DNA from: Candidatus Poribacteria bacterium
Lineage (GTDB): Bacteria; Poribacteria; WGA-4E; WGA-3G
DNA: 44,902 bases
Assembly: GCA_028818705.1 (NCBI GenBank)
Contig: JAPPNJ010000144.1
Location: 34,120 to 79,021, forward strand
Direction of reading: 5' to 3'
Below are positions 33,813-41,765 of this stretch, piece by piece. Under the pieces are notes generated by a model. It was not told the origin of the DNA, did no database searches, and saw only the letters and a list, made by a program, of their open reading frames with translations. The translations under genes and the position numbers were made by a program. The first letter of the stretch is position 1. Each line of letters starts with the position of its first letter.

Positions 33813-35078
33813 ATGAAAATTACCCACATTGAAGCGATTCCGTTGCGTGTACCTTACGAAGAGCGAATTCGCAAAAGATACTACCACTTTGCGATGACCG
33901 AATTGGTCACGGTCTACAAATTTTATACCGATACCGGCCTCATCGGTCTCGGTGAGAACCCAGGACCGCCGTTTGACCAAGAAGTACTGGACCCCTATCT
34001 CGGCACGAATCCGTTCGACCACGTCATGGGTGAGGGGCGTTTTAACCTCGACATGGCGTGTTATGACCTGATGGGAAAACACCTCGGCTTGCCAGCGTGG
34101 AAACTGATGGGACAGCAGGTTCGGGAGTGGGTTGCGATGGGATGGTGGATGCCGTGTATGTCTCCTGAAGACACTGCCGCTGAGGTTCAGGTTGCGGCTG
34201 AACGCGGATACCGCGGTCTCAAATGTAAAGCACGCGCTTTCTACGATGTTATTGAACAATCGCAGGCAATTCAGGAGGTTGCACCGCCCGACTTTCGTGT
34301 GGAGTTCGACTTCAACGGCTCGTTAATCAACGTCGAGACGGCACTGCCTATTTTGCGAGAGCTGGAGAAGATTCCCGTTGTCAAAGGTCTTGAGGAACCG
34401 ATTTTCGCGTATGATGTAGAAGGTTGGCGGCGGCTGCACCAGAAGATTCGGATTCCATTTTATCTGCACGGTGTTGGTGTTATTCGAGAAGGCGCATCGC
34501 GTCAACCTTCGGGTCCTTGGATTGGACTGCGAGCGGGTGATTTTGATGGCGCACTGTGTAGCCACGAAAGCATCAAAAGTGCGCTGGCATCAGGTTGGGC
34601 TTTTGCTGCCGCGAACACGCCGATCCTGCTGCAGTATGTCGGCACGGGCATCACGGCAGGGTTTGCGTGTCATCTGGGAGCCGTCATGCCCACTGCTACA
34701 CTACCGGGCGTTACAGCCAGTCATACTTACGAAGACGATTTGATTGTGACATCGCATAAGGTCCAACGTGGGTTTATGCAGGTACCGGAAGGAGATGGTC
34801 TGGGTGTTGTGTTAGACGAGGATGCTGTGGAACGCTATTCCCAAACGCCTGAGCCAGAATGGAAGCGGCATATCTCCGTTGTCACGCTCCCCGGTGATGT
34901 AAAGCACTACTACCGAAACTTACAACAGGCAGAACGCCTTATGAAACAGGGCGTGGACGAATCTTATGCCCCTGGCGTACGTCTGGACGAATGGGAAGAT
35001 GACGACAGTGAAGCCTTCGATAGGTTATTCAAGCAGCTACAAGCGCGTGATTGGCCCGTGTGGGAGATGTCGGCTTAG
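33813..35078 (+). CDS. Enolase-superfamily (mandelate racemase/muconate lactonising) enzyme
   Basis: A 421-residue protein. The N-terminal cap includes IEAIPLRVPYEERIRKRYYH and DTGLIGLGE. The barrel shows GYRGLKCKA (Lys137-x-Lys139, the KxK pair), EFDFNGS (metal-ligand Asp166) and KGLEEPIF (ligand Glu194). The third metal ligand and the usual His/Asp dyad are not evident at their expected places (IPFYLHGVGV and later), so the chemistry is uncertain. It belongs broadly with acid-sugar dehydratases or racemases. The start at 33813 has AGGAG 14 bases upstream, a long spacing. The next gene, an atypical PhyH protein, is on the same strand 192 nt downstream. Confidence 0.82.
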   Translation: MKITHIEAIPLRVPYEERIRKRYYHFAMTELVTVYKFYTDTGLIGLGENPGPPFDQEVLDPYLGTNPFDHVMGEGRFNLDMACYDLMGKHLGLPAWKLMGQQVREWVAMGWWMPCMSPEDTAAEVQVAAERGYRGLKCKARAFYDVIEQSQAIQEVAPPDFRVEFDFNGSLINVETALPILRELEKIPVVKGLEEPIFAYDVEGWRRLHQKIRIPFYLHGVGVIREGASRQPSGPWIGLRAGDFDGALCSHESIKSALASGWAFAAANTPILLQYVGTGITAGFACHLGAVMPTATLPGVTASHTYEDDLIVTSHKVQRGFMQVPEGDGLGVVLDEDAVERYSQTPEPEWKRHISVVTLPGDVKHYYRNLQQAERLMKQGVDESYAPGVRLDEWEDDDSEAFDRLFKQLQARDWPVWEMSA

Positions 35079-35270
35079 TATTGTATCTTGGTGTTTCTCA
35101 AGAGGAAAGTGTAAGCGAAGATCAAAGGAATGAAATTGGTGCAAAAATTAGGAAGTATCTGCAGTCCACAGCGTAATGTGTACAAAATCACATCGTGTAA
35201 CAGCACAATGTTGCGCTGAATCTTATAGGTAGTAATTTGGGTTATATTATATGATTAAGGAGTAAATATT

Positions 35271-36080
35271 GTGATGACCCCTGAACAACGTTATCTCTTC
35301 GATGTCACCGGATACCTCCACTTGGAAAATGTTATGAGTGATGAAGAGTTGAAAGCTGCACAAGACGCGGCAAATGAATACATCAACACACCTACTGAAG
35401 ACCTTCCACCCGGATTTGACTCCAGCGAAAAGAATCTCCCAAACGGCTTTGCTTATGCGAAGCCCTTAGAAGCACTCACAATGCACCGATCCACTTGGCC
35501 CATCATCAAGGAGTTGACGGATAACCGACCACAGCTGTTCCGCGGCACAATGATTGCGGATCGGGCGGGTGTGTCGGAGTCGGCGGAAGGACTCCGCTTG
35601 CATTGCGCACGCGAAGATTTTGGATGGCACTGCAACCGTTACGAGGTCAGAAACGGTCGTATTTTCTGTGACGATTTTGTCGTTTTTCCATATCTGTACG
35701 ATGTGAACCCCGGAGACGGTGGATTGTTGGTCGTTCCCGGTACACATAAAACTTTATTCGATCGTCCCGAACACTTCTATAACAATGGGAGGATTGAGGA
35801 TGCAGATGATATTCCACAAGGGGTTGTTAACGTCACGCCAAAAGCGGGGGATTTCGTAATCATCTCTGAACTCTTGACGCACGGTGCGCTGCCTTGGAAG
35901 CCAAAGGATCGGTATCGTTGTGTCCTAACCTTACGTTACAGACCGCAACACCGTGGCGAGAGTCGGGTGTCTGAAGAGGTCAGAGGACGGCTCTCGCCAG
36001 AAACGTTGGAGCTTATCTCCCAGGCTGGGCACTATGACACGAAAGAGATCGTTAAAAAGGACGTTATCACGTTGACGTAA
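35271..36080 (+). CDS. Atypical phytanoyl-CoA dioxygenase (PhyH) family protein
   Basis: A 269-residue PhyH-like protein: YLFDVTGYLHLENVMSDEEL opening, VVPGTHK (about 155-160), and a distal His204 in LLTHGALPW followed by Arg214. The usual HxD iron motif is absent: in its place are LHCARED (His111-Cys-Ala) and FGWHCNRYEV (His120-Cys-Asn122), with no Asp in the HxD position. It may bind iron weakly, use other ligands, or be non-catalytic. The start is the GTG at 35271 with AAGGAG eight bases upstream; an ATG one codon later is possible. It stops seven bases before the end of a convergent PhyH gene. Confidence 0.82.
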   Translation: MMTPEQRYLFDVTGYLHLENVMSDEELKAAQDAANEYINTPTEDLPPGFDSSEKNLPNGFAYAKPLEALTMHRSTWPIIKELTDNRPQLFRGTMIADRAGVSESAEGLRLHCAREDFGWHCNRYEVRNGRIFCDDFVVFPYLYDVNPGDGGLLVVPGTHKTLFDRPEHFYNNGRIEDADDIPQGVVNVTPKAGDFVIISELLTHGALPWKPKDRYRCVLTLRYRPQHRGESRVSEEVRGRLSPETLELISQAGHYDTKEIVKKDVITLT

Positions 36081-36086
36081 GCACGG

Positions 36087-36962
36087 CTAATGAACGGGTC
36101 TCACTGCTGGGGCACCGTGCTGCTCACACCATGCAGCGAGCGGATTTTCACCACCACCCGGGTGAAATTCCTGCGTTTTCACGAAGGGTTCTCCAACCAG
36201 ATACTGTTCAAGTGGTGACAACTTATCCAACACCGTTTGTTCCTGCGTTCGATAGTCCATTGGCACCACCCATCGGTAACCGTAACCAAACATCACAGCT
36301 TTTCGGATTTGATCGGTTAAATTCGTTGCACCTGCATGAAAAATACGATTCTCAAAGAGTAAGCAATCACCTGGTTGTAAACGGGGTTCGAGCGCACCTT
36401 CTGGATCTGCTTGCCCTTTTGGAATGGGAATCCGTTCGAGAAGATGATTGCTACCGGGGGCGACAAGCGTTGCGCCGGAATTGGGTTCACTCAGGTCGGT
36501 GAAGTAGTAAGCGCATTTCAGCAAAATGCGTGGTAACTTGTTACCGTGTGTTTTTGTTGCTATGGCGTAGTCGCGGTGCCAACCGGGTAAGCGCGTGGTA
36601 TCGGGTGTTCCCGGTGGGTCGGGGTATTTATATATCAGGTGTGAGGTCATGAGTTGTAGATCCGCACCGAGCAGCTGCACGACAACGGGTAGGATGGTTT
36701 TCTGTGTGAGTAGCGGAATAAAGGCATCGTCAATAGAAATGCAATTTCGGAAACTATCGTATAAATTGTTGGTGCTGTGTTGCCGATTCTTGCGCTGATC
36801 GCTTGCCATTAGCTGATCGCTTACCTCAATCAATTCTTCAATAGTATCCGAGTTCAGCACATTTCGTACGATGAGATAGCCCTTGTCGTCAAAATGACGT
36901 ATTTCCTTATCAGAGAGTGGATGCCAATCTAAGTCTATTGCTGCTTCGTTTGCGTGTGCCAT
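36087..36962 (-). CDS. PhyH-family dioxygenase, tandem copy A
   Basis: A 291-residue Fe(II)/2-oxoglutarate dioxygenase-like protein with an intact site: His129-x-Asp131 in PGWHRDYA, His209 in RIFHAGATN, and candidate 2-oxoglutarate Arg220 in DQIRKAVMFG. The opening is FDDKGYLIVRNVLNSDTIEE. It is very similar to copy B over the full length, with most differences clustered at 50-70 and in the loop at about 170-195. GAGGAG lies eight bases or fewer before the ATG. The pair is the only convergent neighbour of the atypical PhyH gene. The substrate is unknown. Confidence 0.9.
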   Translation of the reverse strand: MAHANEAAIDLDWHPLSDKEIRHFDDKGYLIVRNVLNSDTIEELIEVSDQLMASDQRKNRQHSTNNLYDSFRNCISIDDAFIPLLTQKTILPVVVQLLGADLQLMTSHLIYKYPDPPGTPDTTRLPGWHRDYAIATKTHGNKLPRILLKCAYYFTDLSEPNSGATLVAPGSNHLLERIPIPKGQADPEGALEPRLQPGDCLLFENRIFHAGATNLTDQIRKAVMFGYGYRWVVPMDYRTQEQTVLDKLSPLEQYLVGEPFVKTQEFHPGGGENPLAAWCEQHGAPAVRPVH

Positions 36963-36996
36963 AGTTTCTCCTCTGAATTACGCTGACGTAGATCGG

Positions 36997-37872
36997 TTAA
37001 TGGAACGGTCTTATCGCTGGTGCACCGTGCTCTTCACACCATGCGGCGAGGGGGCTGTCACCACCACCGGCATAATATTCTTTCGTCTTCTTGAAGGGTT
37101 CCCCAACCAGATACTGACCGAGTGGCGATAACTTATCCAATAAAGTCTGTTCCTGTGTCCGATAGTCTAATGGCATCAGCCATCGGTAACCGTAGCCGAA
37201 CATCACAGCCTTACGAATTTGATCGGTTAAGTTCGCACCTCCTGCGTGCAAGATACGGTTCTCAAACAGCAGACAATCCCCAGGACGTAAATTCGGTTCG
37301 ACTGCTCCCACCGGGTCCGTCTGTCCTTCTGCGAAGGGAATCGGATCAGGAAGGTTATTGCTACCCGGTGCGATGAGTGTTGCGCCGGAATTGGGTTCAC
37401 TCAGATCGGTCAGGTAGTAGGCACATTTTAACAAAATACGTGGGAGTTTATCGCCGAGGACCTTCGTGGCGGTACCGTAGTCGCGATGCCAACCCGGGAC
37501 GCGAGCGGTATCGGGTGTCCCCGGTGGATCGGGGTATTTGTATATTAGATGCGAGACCACCAGTTGCAAATGTGCCCCGAGAAGTTGCGCCGCAACGGAG
37601 AGCATCGTCTTGTGTGCAAGTAGCGGGATGAAGGCATCGTCAATAGCAACGCAATTCCGAAAACCGTCGTATAAGCCGCTGGGGTATGTTTGGCGTTTCT
37701 CGCGCAGATCGCTCGCTATGAGTCGATCGCTCACTGCAATCAGTTTGTCAACCGTCTCCGAATCCAGCACATTCCGTATGATGAGATAACCCTTGTCGTC
37801 AAAGTGGCGTATCTCCTCCTTGGAGAGTGGATGCCAGTCTAAGTCAGTTAATGCTTCGCTTGTGTGTGCCAT
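36997..37872 (-). CDS. PhyH-family dioxygenase, tandem copy B
   Basis: A 291-residue paralog of copy A with the same catalytic residues (His129, Asp131 in PGWHRDYG, His209 in RILHAGGAN, Arg220). The two genes are separated by 34 nt and are clearly a tandem duplication. Ribosome site GGGAGG is seven bases upstream. The upstream neighbour is the last gene of the defence-like cluster, 36 nt away, so it may be transcribed from there, but its function need not be linked. Whether the two copies differ in substrate cannot be told from the sequence. Confidence 0.9.
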   Translation of the reverse strand: MAHTSEALTDLDWHPLSKEEIRHFDDKGYLIIRNVLDSETVDKLIAVSDRLIASDLREKRQTYPSGLYDGFRNCVAIDDAFIPLLAHKTMLSVAAQLLGAHLQLVVSHLIYKYPDPPGTPDTARVPGWHRDYGTATKVLGDKLPRILLKCAYYLTDLSEPNSGATLIAPGSNNLPDPIPFAEGQTDPVGAVEPNLRPGDCLLFENRILHAGGANLTDQIRKAVMFGYGYRWLMPLDYRTQEQTLLDKLSPLGQYLVGEPFKKTKEYYAGGGDSPLAAWCEEHGAPAIRPFH

Positions 37873-37908
37873 TGCTCTTCCTCCCGTAAAGGAAAAATAT
37901 TTTACCTT

Positions 37909-38478
37909 TTAAGGTTCTGGATGAATTAATTTGCTAAAATGAATCGTAGATCTTTGCACAAGTTTCTTAAAAATATCCGGGCGATTATGTAATGCCCCCG
38001 CTGGATCGAAGGGTTGTGTTCGTCGTTTGCTCCGGTTAGGGTTAATGTCTACAATACTTACAAACCGGTAATCGTAGTCATCAAGGAATTCTTTCGATTC
38101 CCAGAACGATTTTCCTATACATTTACAGTAGTTGATAAAACAGCATGCTCCCTTTAATTGCTGGATAACATGCCATGCTTTTTTGGAATCCCTTTCTTGG
38201 GTTTCAATACAAATAATCCACCTGCCTGCGTCCTCGTCTTTGGATACAATCACAAAATCAGCTCGCTTGCATTCACCTTTTGACCCATTAAAGATAACAA
38301 GTGGATTCTCGAAACCTTCTGCTCTGATCACAATTGATTCAGGAGGTACCCCCTTTATTTCTACAGTCGTGCCAGATTGTGAGTCGGTTAATTGAACAGA
38401 AGGTCTGCCCTGTCCCGATTGTAACGTAACTTGGACATCAGGGTTGAGCATTTCCCGCAATATCTGAATATCGTTCAC
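37909..38478 (-). CDS. Possible PD-(D/E)XK-like partner of the AAA ATPase
   Basis: A 189-residue protein from the GTG at 38478; a TTG at 38499 inside the upstream gene is the alternative. The segment KRADFVIVSKDE (Asp74), WIICIETQERDSKKAW (Glu92-Thr-Gln94) and HVIQQLKGACCFINY has the strand and helix order of small PD-(D/E)XK-type proteins, whose form is D-x(n)-(I/V)ELKG-x-D-x-x-K-A-x-x-Q. The lysine of ExK is replaced by Gln, so it may be inactive or use another residue. It begins five bases after the ATPase stop, so the two are almost certainly a pair. I know no named family; the nuclease reading is inference. Confidence 0.6.
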   Translation of the reverse strand: MNDIQILREMLNPDVQVTLQSGQGRPSVQLTDSQSGTTVEIKGVPPESIVIRAEGFENPLVIFNGSKGECKRADFVIVSKDEDAGRWIICIETQERDSKKAWHVIQQLKGACCFINYCKCIGKSFWESKEFLDDYDYRFVSIVDINPNRSKRRTQPFDPAGALHNRPDIFKKLVQRSTIHFSKLIHPEP

Positions 38479-38483
38479 GAGGC

Positions 38484-39878
38484 TTACTCTGCTCCCCAAA
38501 CAATTTCGTCCTGAATTCTATTCATGTCATCAATCGTCTTGTCAAAGCTGGGGACTGCAATACCAAATCTTGGGTGAATCTTAGCTGGTACAAGTGTGTG
38601 TCCTCTTCTTCGTCTCTTTTGCCCTTCCTCCAATGGCATCAACTGTTCTTCTGCCACATATAGTTTGACCTGATCAGCGTTAATCAACTCACTTTCCTGA
38701 TAGCCGTTTTCCTCGACAATTTTTTTCAGATGGGGTTTATCGTGGTTAAGCATGATGAGCGTATTGAGTTCCTTGACGATGTAATCGCTGTGGGTAGTTA
38801 CGAAAACCTTAACACCTATATTCGCGAGTCGTGCAAAAAGTCTGGCGATGCGGCGTTGGTTTTCGGGGTGGAGACTTAATTCGGGTTCGTCTACCATTAG
38901 TAGATCACCCTTTCTAGCGATGTGACGGAGATAAAAACTGATGTCTAAGAGTGAACGAACAGAACTTGAACTTTCTACCATCGTCAATTTAAGCCGTGTG
39001 CCTTTGGGGATATAGTAGAGTTGGTCGTTTTGTGTGATGACATAATCGCCTCCGATAATGTCCGCAAAGTCTTCCAAAATTTCGGGGTGTTCTTTGGCAA
39101 TGAAACTTTTGCTTTTGGCAATATCTTCGAGTTGGCGCGTAAAGTTAACATTGTCTTTTACTGGCTCAGGGTAGTTTTGGTACGCCTTGAATAGCAATTC
39201 CCGTAAATCAGTTTTTTGATCTGCTCGTCCCATTTCTTCAATGAGCCGGTTCCGAGCAAAATCAAGTTCCTTGCGAAAAATAGCGACACCAGTACGCTCG
39301 GCTGAGGAGATAAAAGGTCGAGGAAAAGAATTGGAAAAAACAGCGTTACCGATTGTGGAACTCATGAAATCCGCTGCAACAGTAGAATCAATTATCCGTC
39401 TTTCCTTTCTTTCAGCCGCCAAAGTAAATATTAGTTCTTCGATCCCTTTTTCTTTTGAAGACCTAAGAAGAGGCTCTTGGTTAATTCGCATTTCGCCTCT
39501 AAATCCTTCACTTTGCAGGTGAATTTTGCTTGGTTCAATGTGAAATTCACTGTTCTGAAACGTCCCTTCAGATGCTGCAAAAATTTTATCTAATTGCTCA
39601 AGGTACTTCTTGCATGCCTCTGCAAGCATCTGATTTGCCTTTTCGATATATTGTGCCAGGTCAATCTTAAGGGCGCCGTCAGTAAGCAAAGTGCGAATCT
39701 GGTCGTGATCAGTCGGAATATTGATAAATTCACGCCAAGACTCTAAAAAACTGTACAGGGCATAGGTTGCGTAAGTTTTACCAGTATTATTCTCACCGCA
39801 GATAAGCGTCAAATCACCGAGCGAAAATTCTGCCTGCTTTAAAATACCAATGTTTTTTAATCGAACTGTCAGGCTCAT
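38484..39878 (-). CDS. AAA/OLD-like (SMC-type) ATPase
   Basis: A 464-residue P-loop ATPase of the AAA_15/AAA_21 group. Walker A GENNTGKT (28-35), an ABC-like signature region SSSSVRSLLD (303-312), Walker B LLMVDEPELSLHP (Asp330, Glu331) and the switch TTHSD (361-365). A helical, probably coiled insert (about 45-260) separates the two halves. No Toprim nuclease domain follows, unlike full OLD proteins. ATPases of this kind are frequent in phage defence and retron-like modules, where a partner supplies the toxic activity. GAGG precedes the ATG by seven bases, and the PIN gene ends 34 nt upstream. Confidence 0.85.
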   Translation of the reverse strand: MSLTVRLKNIGILKQAEFSLGDLTLICGENNTGKTYATYALYSFLESWREFINIPTDHDQIRTLLTDGALKIDLAQYIEKANQMLAEACKKYLEQLDKIFAASEGTFQNSEFHIEPSKIHLQSEGFRGEMRINQEPLLRSSKEKGIEELIFTLAAERKERRIIDSTVAADFMSSTIGNAVFSNSFPRPFISSAERTGVAIFRKELDFARNRLIEEMGRADQKTDLRELLFKAYQNYPEPVKDNVNFTRQLEDIAKSKSFIAKEHPEILEDFADIIGGDYVITQNDQLYYIPKGTRLKLTMVESSSSVRSLLDISFYLRHIARKGDLLMVDEPELSLHPENQRRIARLFARLANIGVKVFVTTHSDYIVKELNTLIMLNHDKPHLKKIVEENGYQESELINADQVKLYVAEEQLMPLEEGQKRRRRGHTLVPAKIHPRFGIAVPSFDKTIDDMNRIQDEIVWGAE

Positions 39879-39912
39879 ATTGATACCTCATGGAGATTGT
39901 AGTGAGATTTTA

Positions 39913-40518
39913 TCAAGTCGTTAATAAAGATGGGTTTGCAGTCAGAATAGGTATCTCCTGAGTTTTGAAATCGCTGTCGTTTGTTATCAATGTGAATTCA
40001 TTGCATTTGCAGATTTCTGCTATCATCTGATCGTTGAAGTCAAAACCACCACTCTCGTAATCAACAAGAAGCTGGTCCGTCTCCAATGTTGTAAAACAAC
40101 TTTCTACCCGCGAACAGTGTTTCATAATCTGCTTTACAGCAGCAGCAATCCCCTCAGCGATCAGTTCAAAATCTGGAGTGTTACGAAAATCTTTGAAAGA
40201 TCTGAGATGCAGTTTGGCACCCTCATACTCCTGTTCGGTAATTTTACGCTCCTGTTTAGCAAGTTCCAATCCCTTTTTGGCAAGTTCATACTCCTGCTTA
40301 GCAAATGTGTTGATAAATTCTGAAACCACAAGAACGTCAATGTAAATTCTGCTTGAAGCATCTAAGATGCGATCAAAAACATCGGAATATGTACTCACCC
40401 AAGAATGTCCCCTTGATCCTTGTGGACAGTACAAATACAACCATATATTCGCATCCAGAAACAGTTTATCTTTTGAAGTAAAGTTGTGTTGCACCACCGG
40501 TATCGTTTTGTGATTCAT
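39913..40518 (-). CDS. PIN-domain nuclease
   Basis: A 201-residue PIN-domain protein. The four acidic residues expected for the metal site are present: Asp22 in LFLDANIWLY, Glu67 in VVSEFIN, Asp163 in FDFNDQMIAE and Asp181 in LITNDSDF. A charged helix (about 74-108, repeated LAKQ/KK units) is inserted after the second motif and is longer than in VapC toxins. PIN domains cleave RNA, and VapC-type toxins usually have a small antitoxin gene upstream; here the upstream gene is a STAS-like protein instead. The start is uncertain: 40518, 40527 and 40545 (TTG) all overlap the STAS-like gene. This overlap suggests coupled translation. Confidence 0.85.
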   Translation of the reverse strand: MNHKTIPVVQHNFTSKDKLFLDANIWLYLYCPQGSRGHSWVSTYSDVFDRILDASSRIYIDVLVVSEFINTFAKQEYELAKKGLELAKQERKITEQEYEGAKLHLRSFKDFRNTPDFELIAEGIAAAVKQIMKHCSRVESCFTTLETDQLLVDYESGGFDFNDQMIAEICKCNEFTLITNDSDFKTQEIPILTANPSLLTT

Positions 40519-40873
40519 CGTCTTCATTTCCTTGTGATTCTTCAACTACTTTATCGAATTCCTTTGGATATTTGAAATACAATTTGGCATTGTCAACAAC
40601 GCGTTTCAATAGTGCAAGATCGTCTTGATTCATATCTTCCACTTTTAATTGATCTCGAATTTGCTCTTCACTGAATGTTCCATACAATTGGCCGATCGCG
40701 GCATTCAGGAAAGCCGAGGTTAGCGTCGTGACATTGTGAAATGAAAGTACTACCTCCCGCTCCGTTTCAATAGCAGTATTGAGACGCTCATAAACCTTTT
40801 GTCCGTCACTGGATGCGACACACAAAGGACTGCCCACGACTTCAAATATAGATATCTTAATTTCTTCCGACAT
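40466..40873 (-). CDS. STAS-like protein (DUF4325)
   Basis: A 135-residue protein of the STAS-like DUF4325 type: VYERLNTAIETEREVVLSFH, NVTTLTSAFLNAAIGQLYG (about 47-64) and DDLALLKRVVDNAKLYFKYP. The fold resembles anti-sigma factor antagonists. The C-terminus is acidic (EESQGNEDDESQND). AAGGAG lies six bases before the ATG at 40873. Genes of this type are commonly found beside GHKL-ATPase genes, as here. In the classic sigma-regulator systems the ATPase phosphorylates the STAS protein, but no phosphorylatable serine can be assigned by eye. The PIN gene overlaps its 3' end by about 50 nt. Confidence 0.82.
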   Translation of the reverse strand: MSEEIKISIFEVVGSPLCVASSDGQKVYERLNTAIETEREVVLSFHNVTTLTSAFLNAAIGQLYGTFSEEQIRDQLKVEDMNQDDLALLKRVVDNAKLYFKYPKEFDKVVEESQGNEDDESQNDTGGATQLYFKR

Positions 40874-40883
40874 AATTATCTCC

Positions 40884-41765
40884 TTAGAAGATGTCTTCTG
40901 CACTTAGTTCGGAGGCAAAACCGTAAGTGAATGTATCTGCTGTATTGATTTCCACGCTTACGACTGTGCCGGGAAACGGGTAAGTCAGTGGCCTCGTTAC
41001 AACTTCCCTGTTCCTCCGCTGCCAATAACCGGCATCCGACACAATCTGAAGAGAACCGCGATTTAAATCAATAAAATCACACAGTATTTTTAGTCCTAAC
41101 CCACCGGGTAAGTTGTCCTGTCTACGCCGAGTTGTGTTGTTGCCCTCAGTGGCCCAAATAATCGCTTCCTCAGGTGAAAGGTCTAAATCTACAATATTTC
41201 TTATATTTTGACGTATACCGACCCCGAGATCTGCCACCATAAAATTAAGACGATTTTGCCTTGGGAAAAACTGTCCGCAACTAAAAATCCCCAACTCAGA
41301 ACGTGAATGTGAAACAGCATTGCTGAATATTTCAAAAATGCTCTCTCGGAATTTCTTCAACAATGTGGGGGACATTTTAGGTATTTCAGAACGATGTATC
41401 AACTCATCCTCAATATAATTCGCGAAATAGTGGTCGTCTGCAACATCAAAACGCTGATAGGTAATCGTTGTTTCCCATCGGTCAGGAATTTTCTCGCGTC
41501 CATAATGACTCATAAAACCATTTTTTGAAAGGATTTCCGCAACAGACGGCGGAATATGGATTAAATTAATCTCGTTCAATCTTTTTCCCAAACTATAGAG
41601 AATTGCTCCAAATGCCGCACACATATCGGCATCAAACCAACGTATTGCTTGCATGTCAATCTCAATATCATCAAAAAACAATTCTTTAGTTTGTGAATAA
41701 AGATATGTTAAGGTTTTAAAACTGTTATAATCGTGCCGAATTAGCTGTGGTAAGGTGAATATCAT
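40884..41765 (-). CDS. GHKL-ATPase with N-terminal STAS-like region (anti-sigma-like)
   Basis: A 293-residue protein. The GHKL/HATPase_c domain occupies about 130-265: N-box EIFSNAVSHS (Asn149), G1 box DLGVGI (179-184), G2 box GGLGLKIL (221-228) and closing GTVVSVEI. The first 90 residues (EIDMQAIRWFDADMCAAFGA, IPPSVAEILSKNGF) resemble a STAS-like domain. Its two helices and strands look like those of anti-anti-sigma relatives. No DHp phosphoacceptor domain is present, so it is not a histidine kinase. The start overlaps the previous stop (ATGA), and the stop is ten bases before the STAS-like gene. Together with the STAS-like and PIN genes it forms a tight three-gene unit. Confidence 0.85.
   Translation of the reverse strand: MIFTLPQLIRHDYNSFKTLTYLYSQTKELFFDDIEIDMQAIRWFDADMCAAFGAILYSLGKRLNEINLIHIPPSVAEILSKNGFMSHYGREKIPDRWETTITYQRFDVADDHYFANYIEDELIHRSEIPKMSPTLLKKFRESIFEIFSNAVSHSRSELGIFSCGQFFPRQNRLNFMVADLGVGIRQNIRNIVDLDLSPEEAIIWATEGNNTTRRRQDNLPGGLGLKILCDFIDLNRGSLQIVSDAGYWQRRNREVVTRPLTYPFPGTVVSVEINTADTFTYGFASELSAEDIF

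Noticed and set aside
39913..40873. Classical VapBC toxin-antitoxin pair
   Set aside because: The upstream gene is a STAS-like protein, not a small DNA-binding antitoxin, and the PIN protein is longer than typical VapC.
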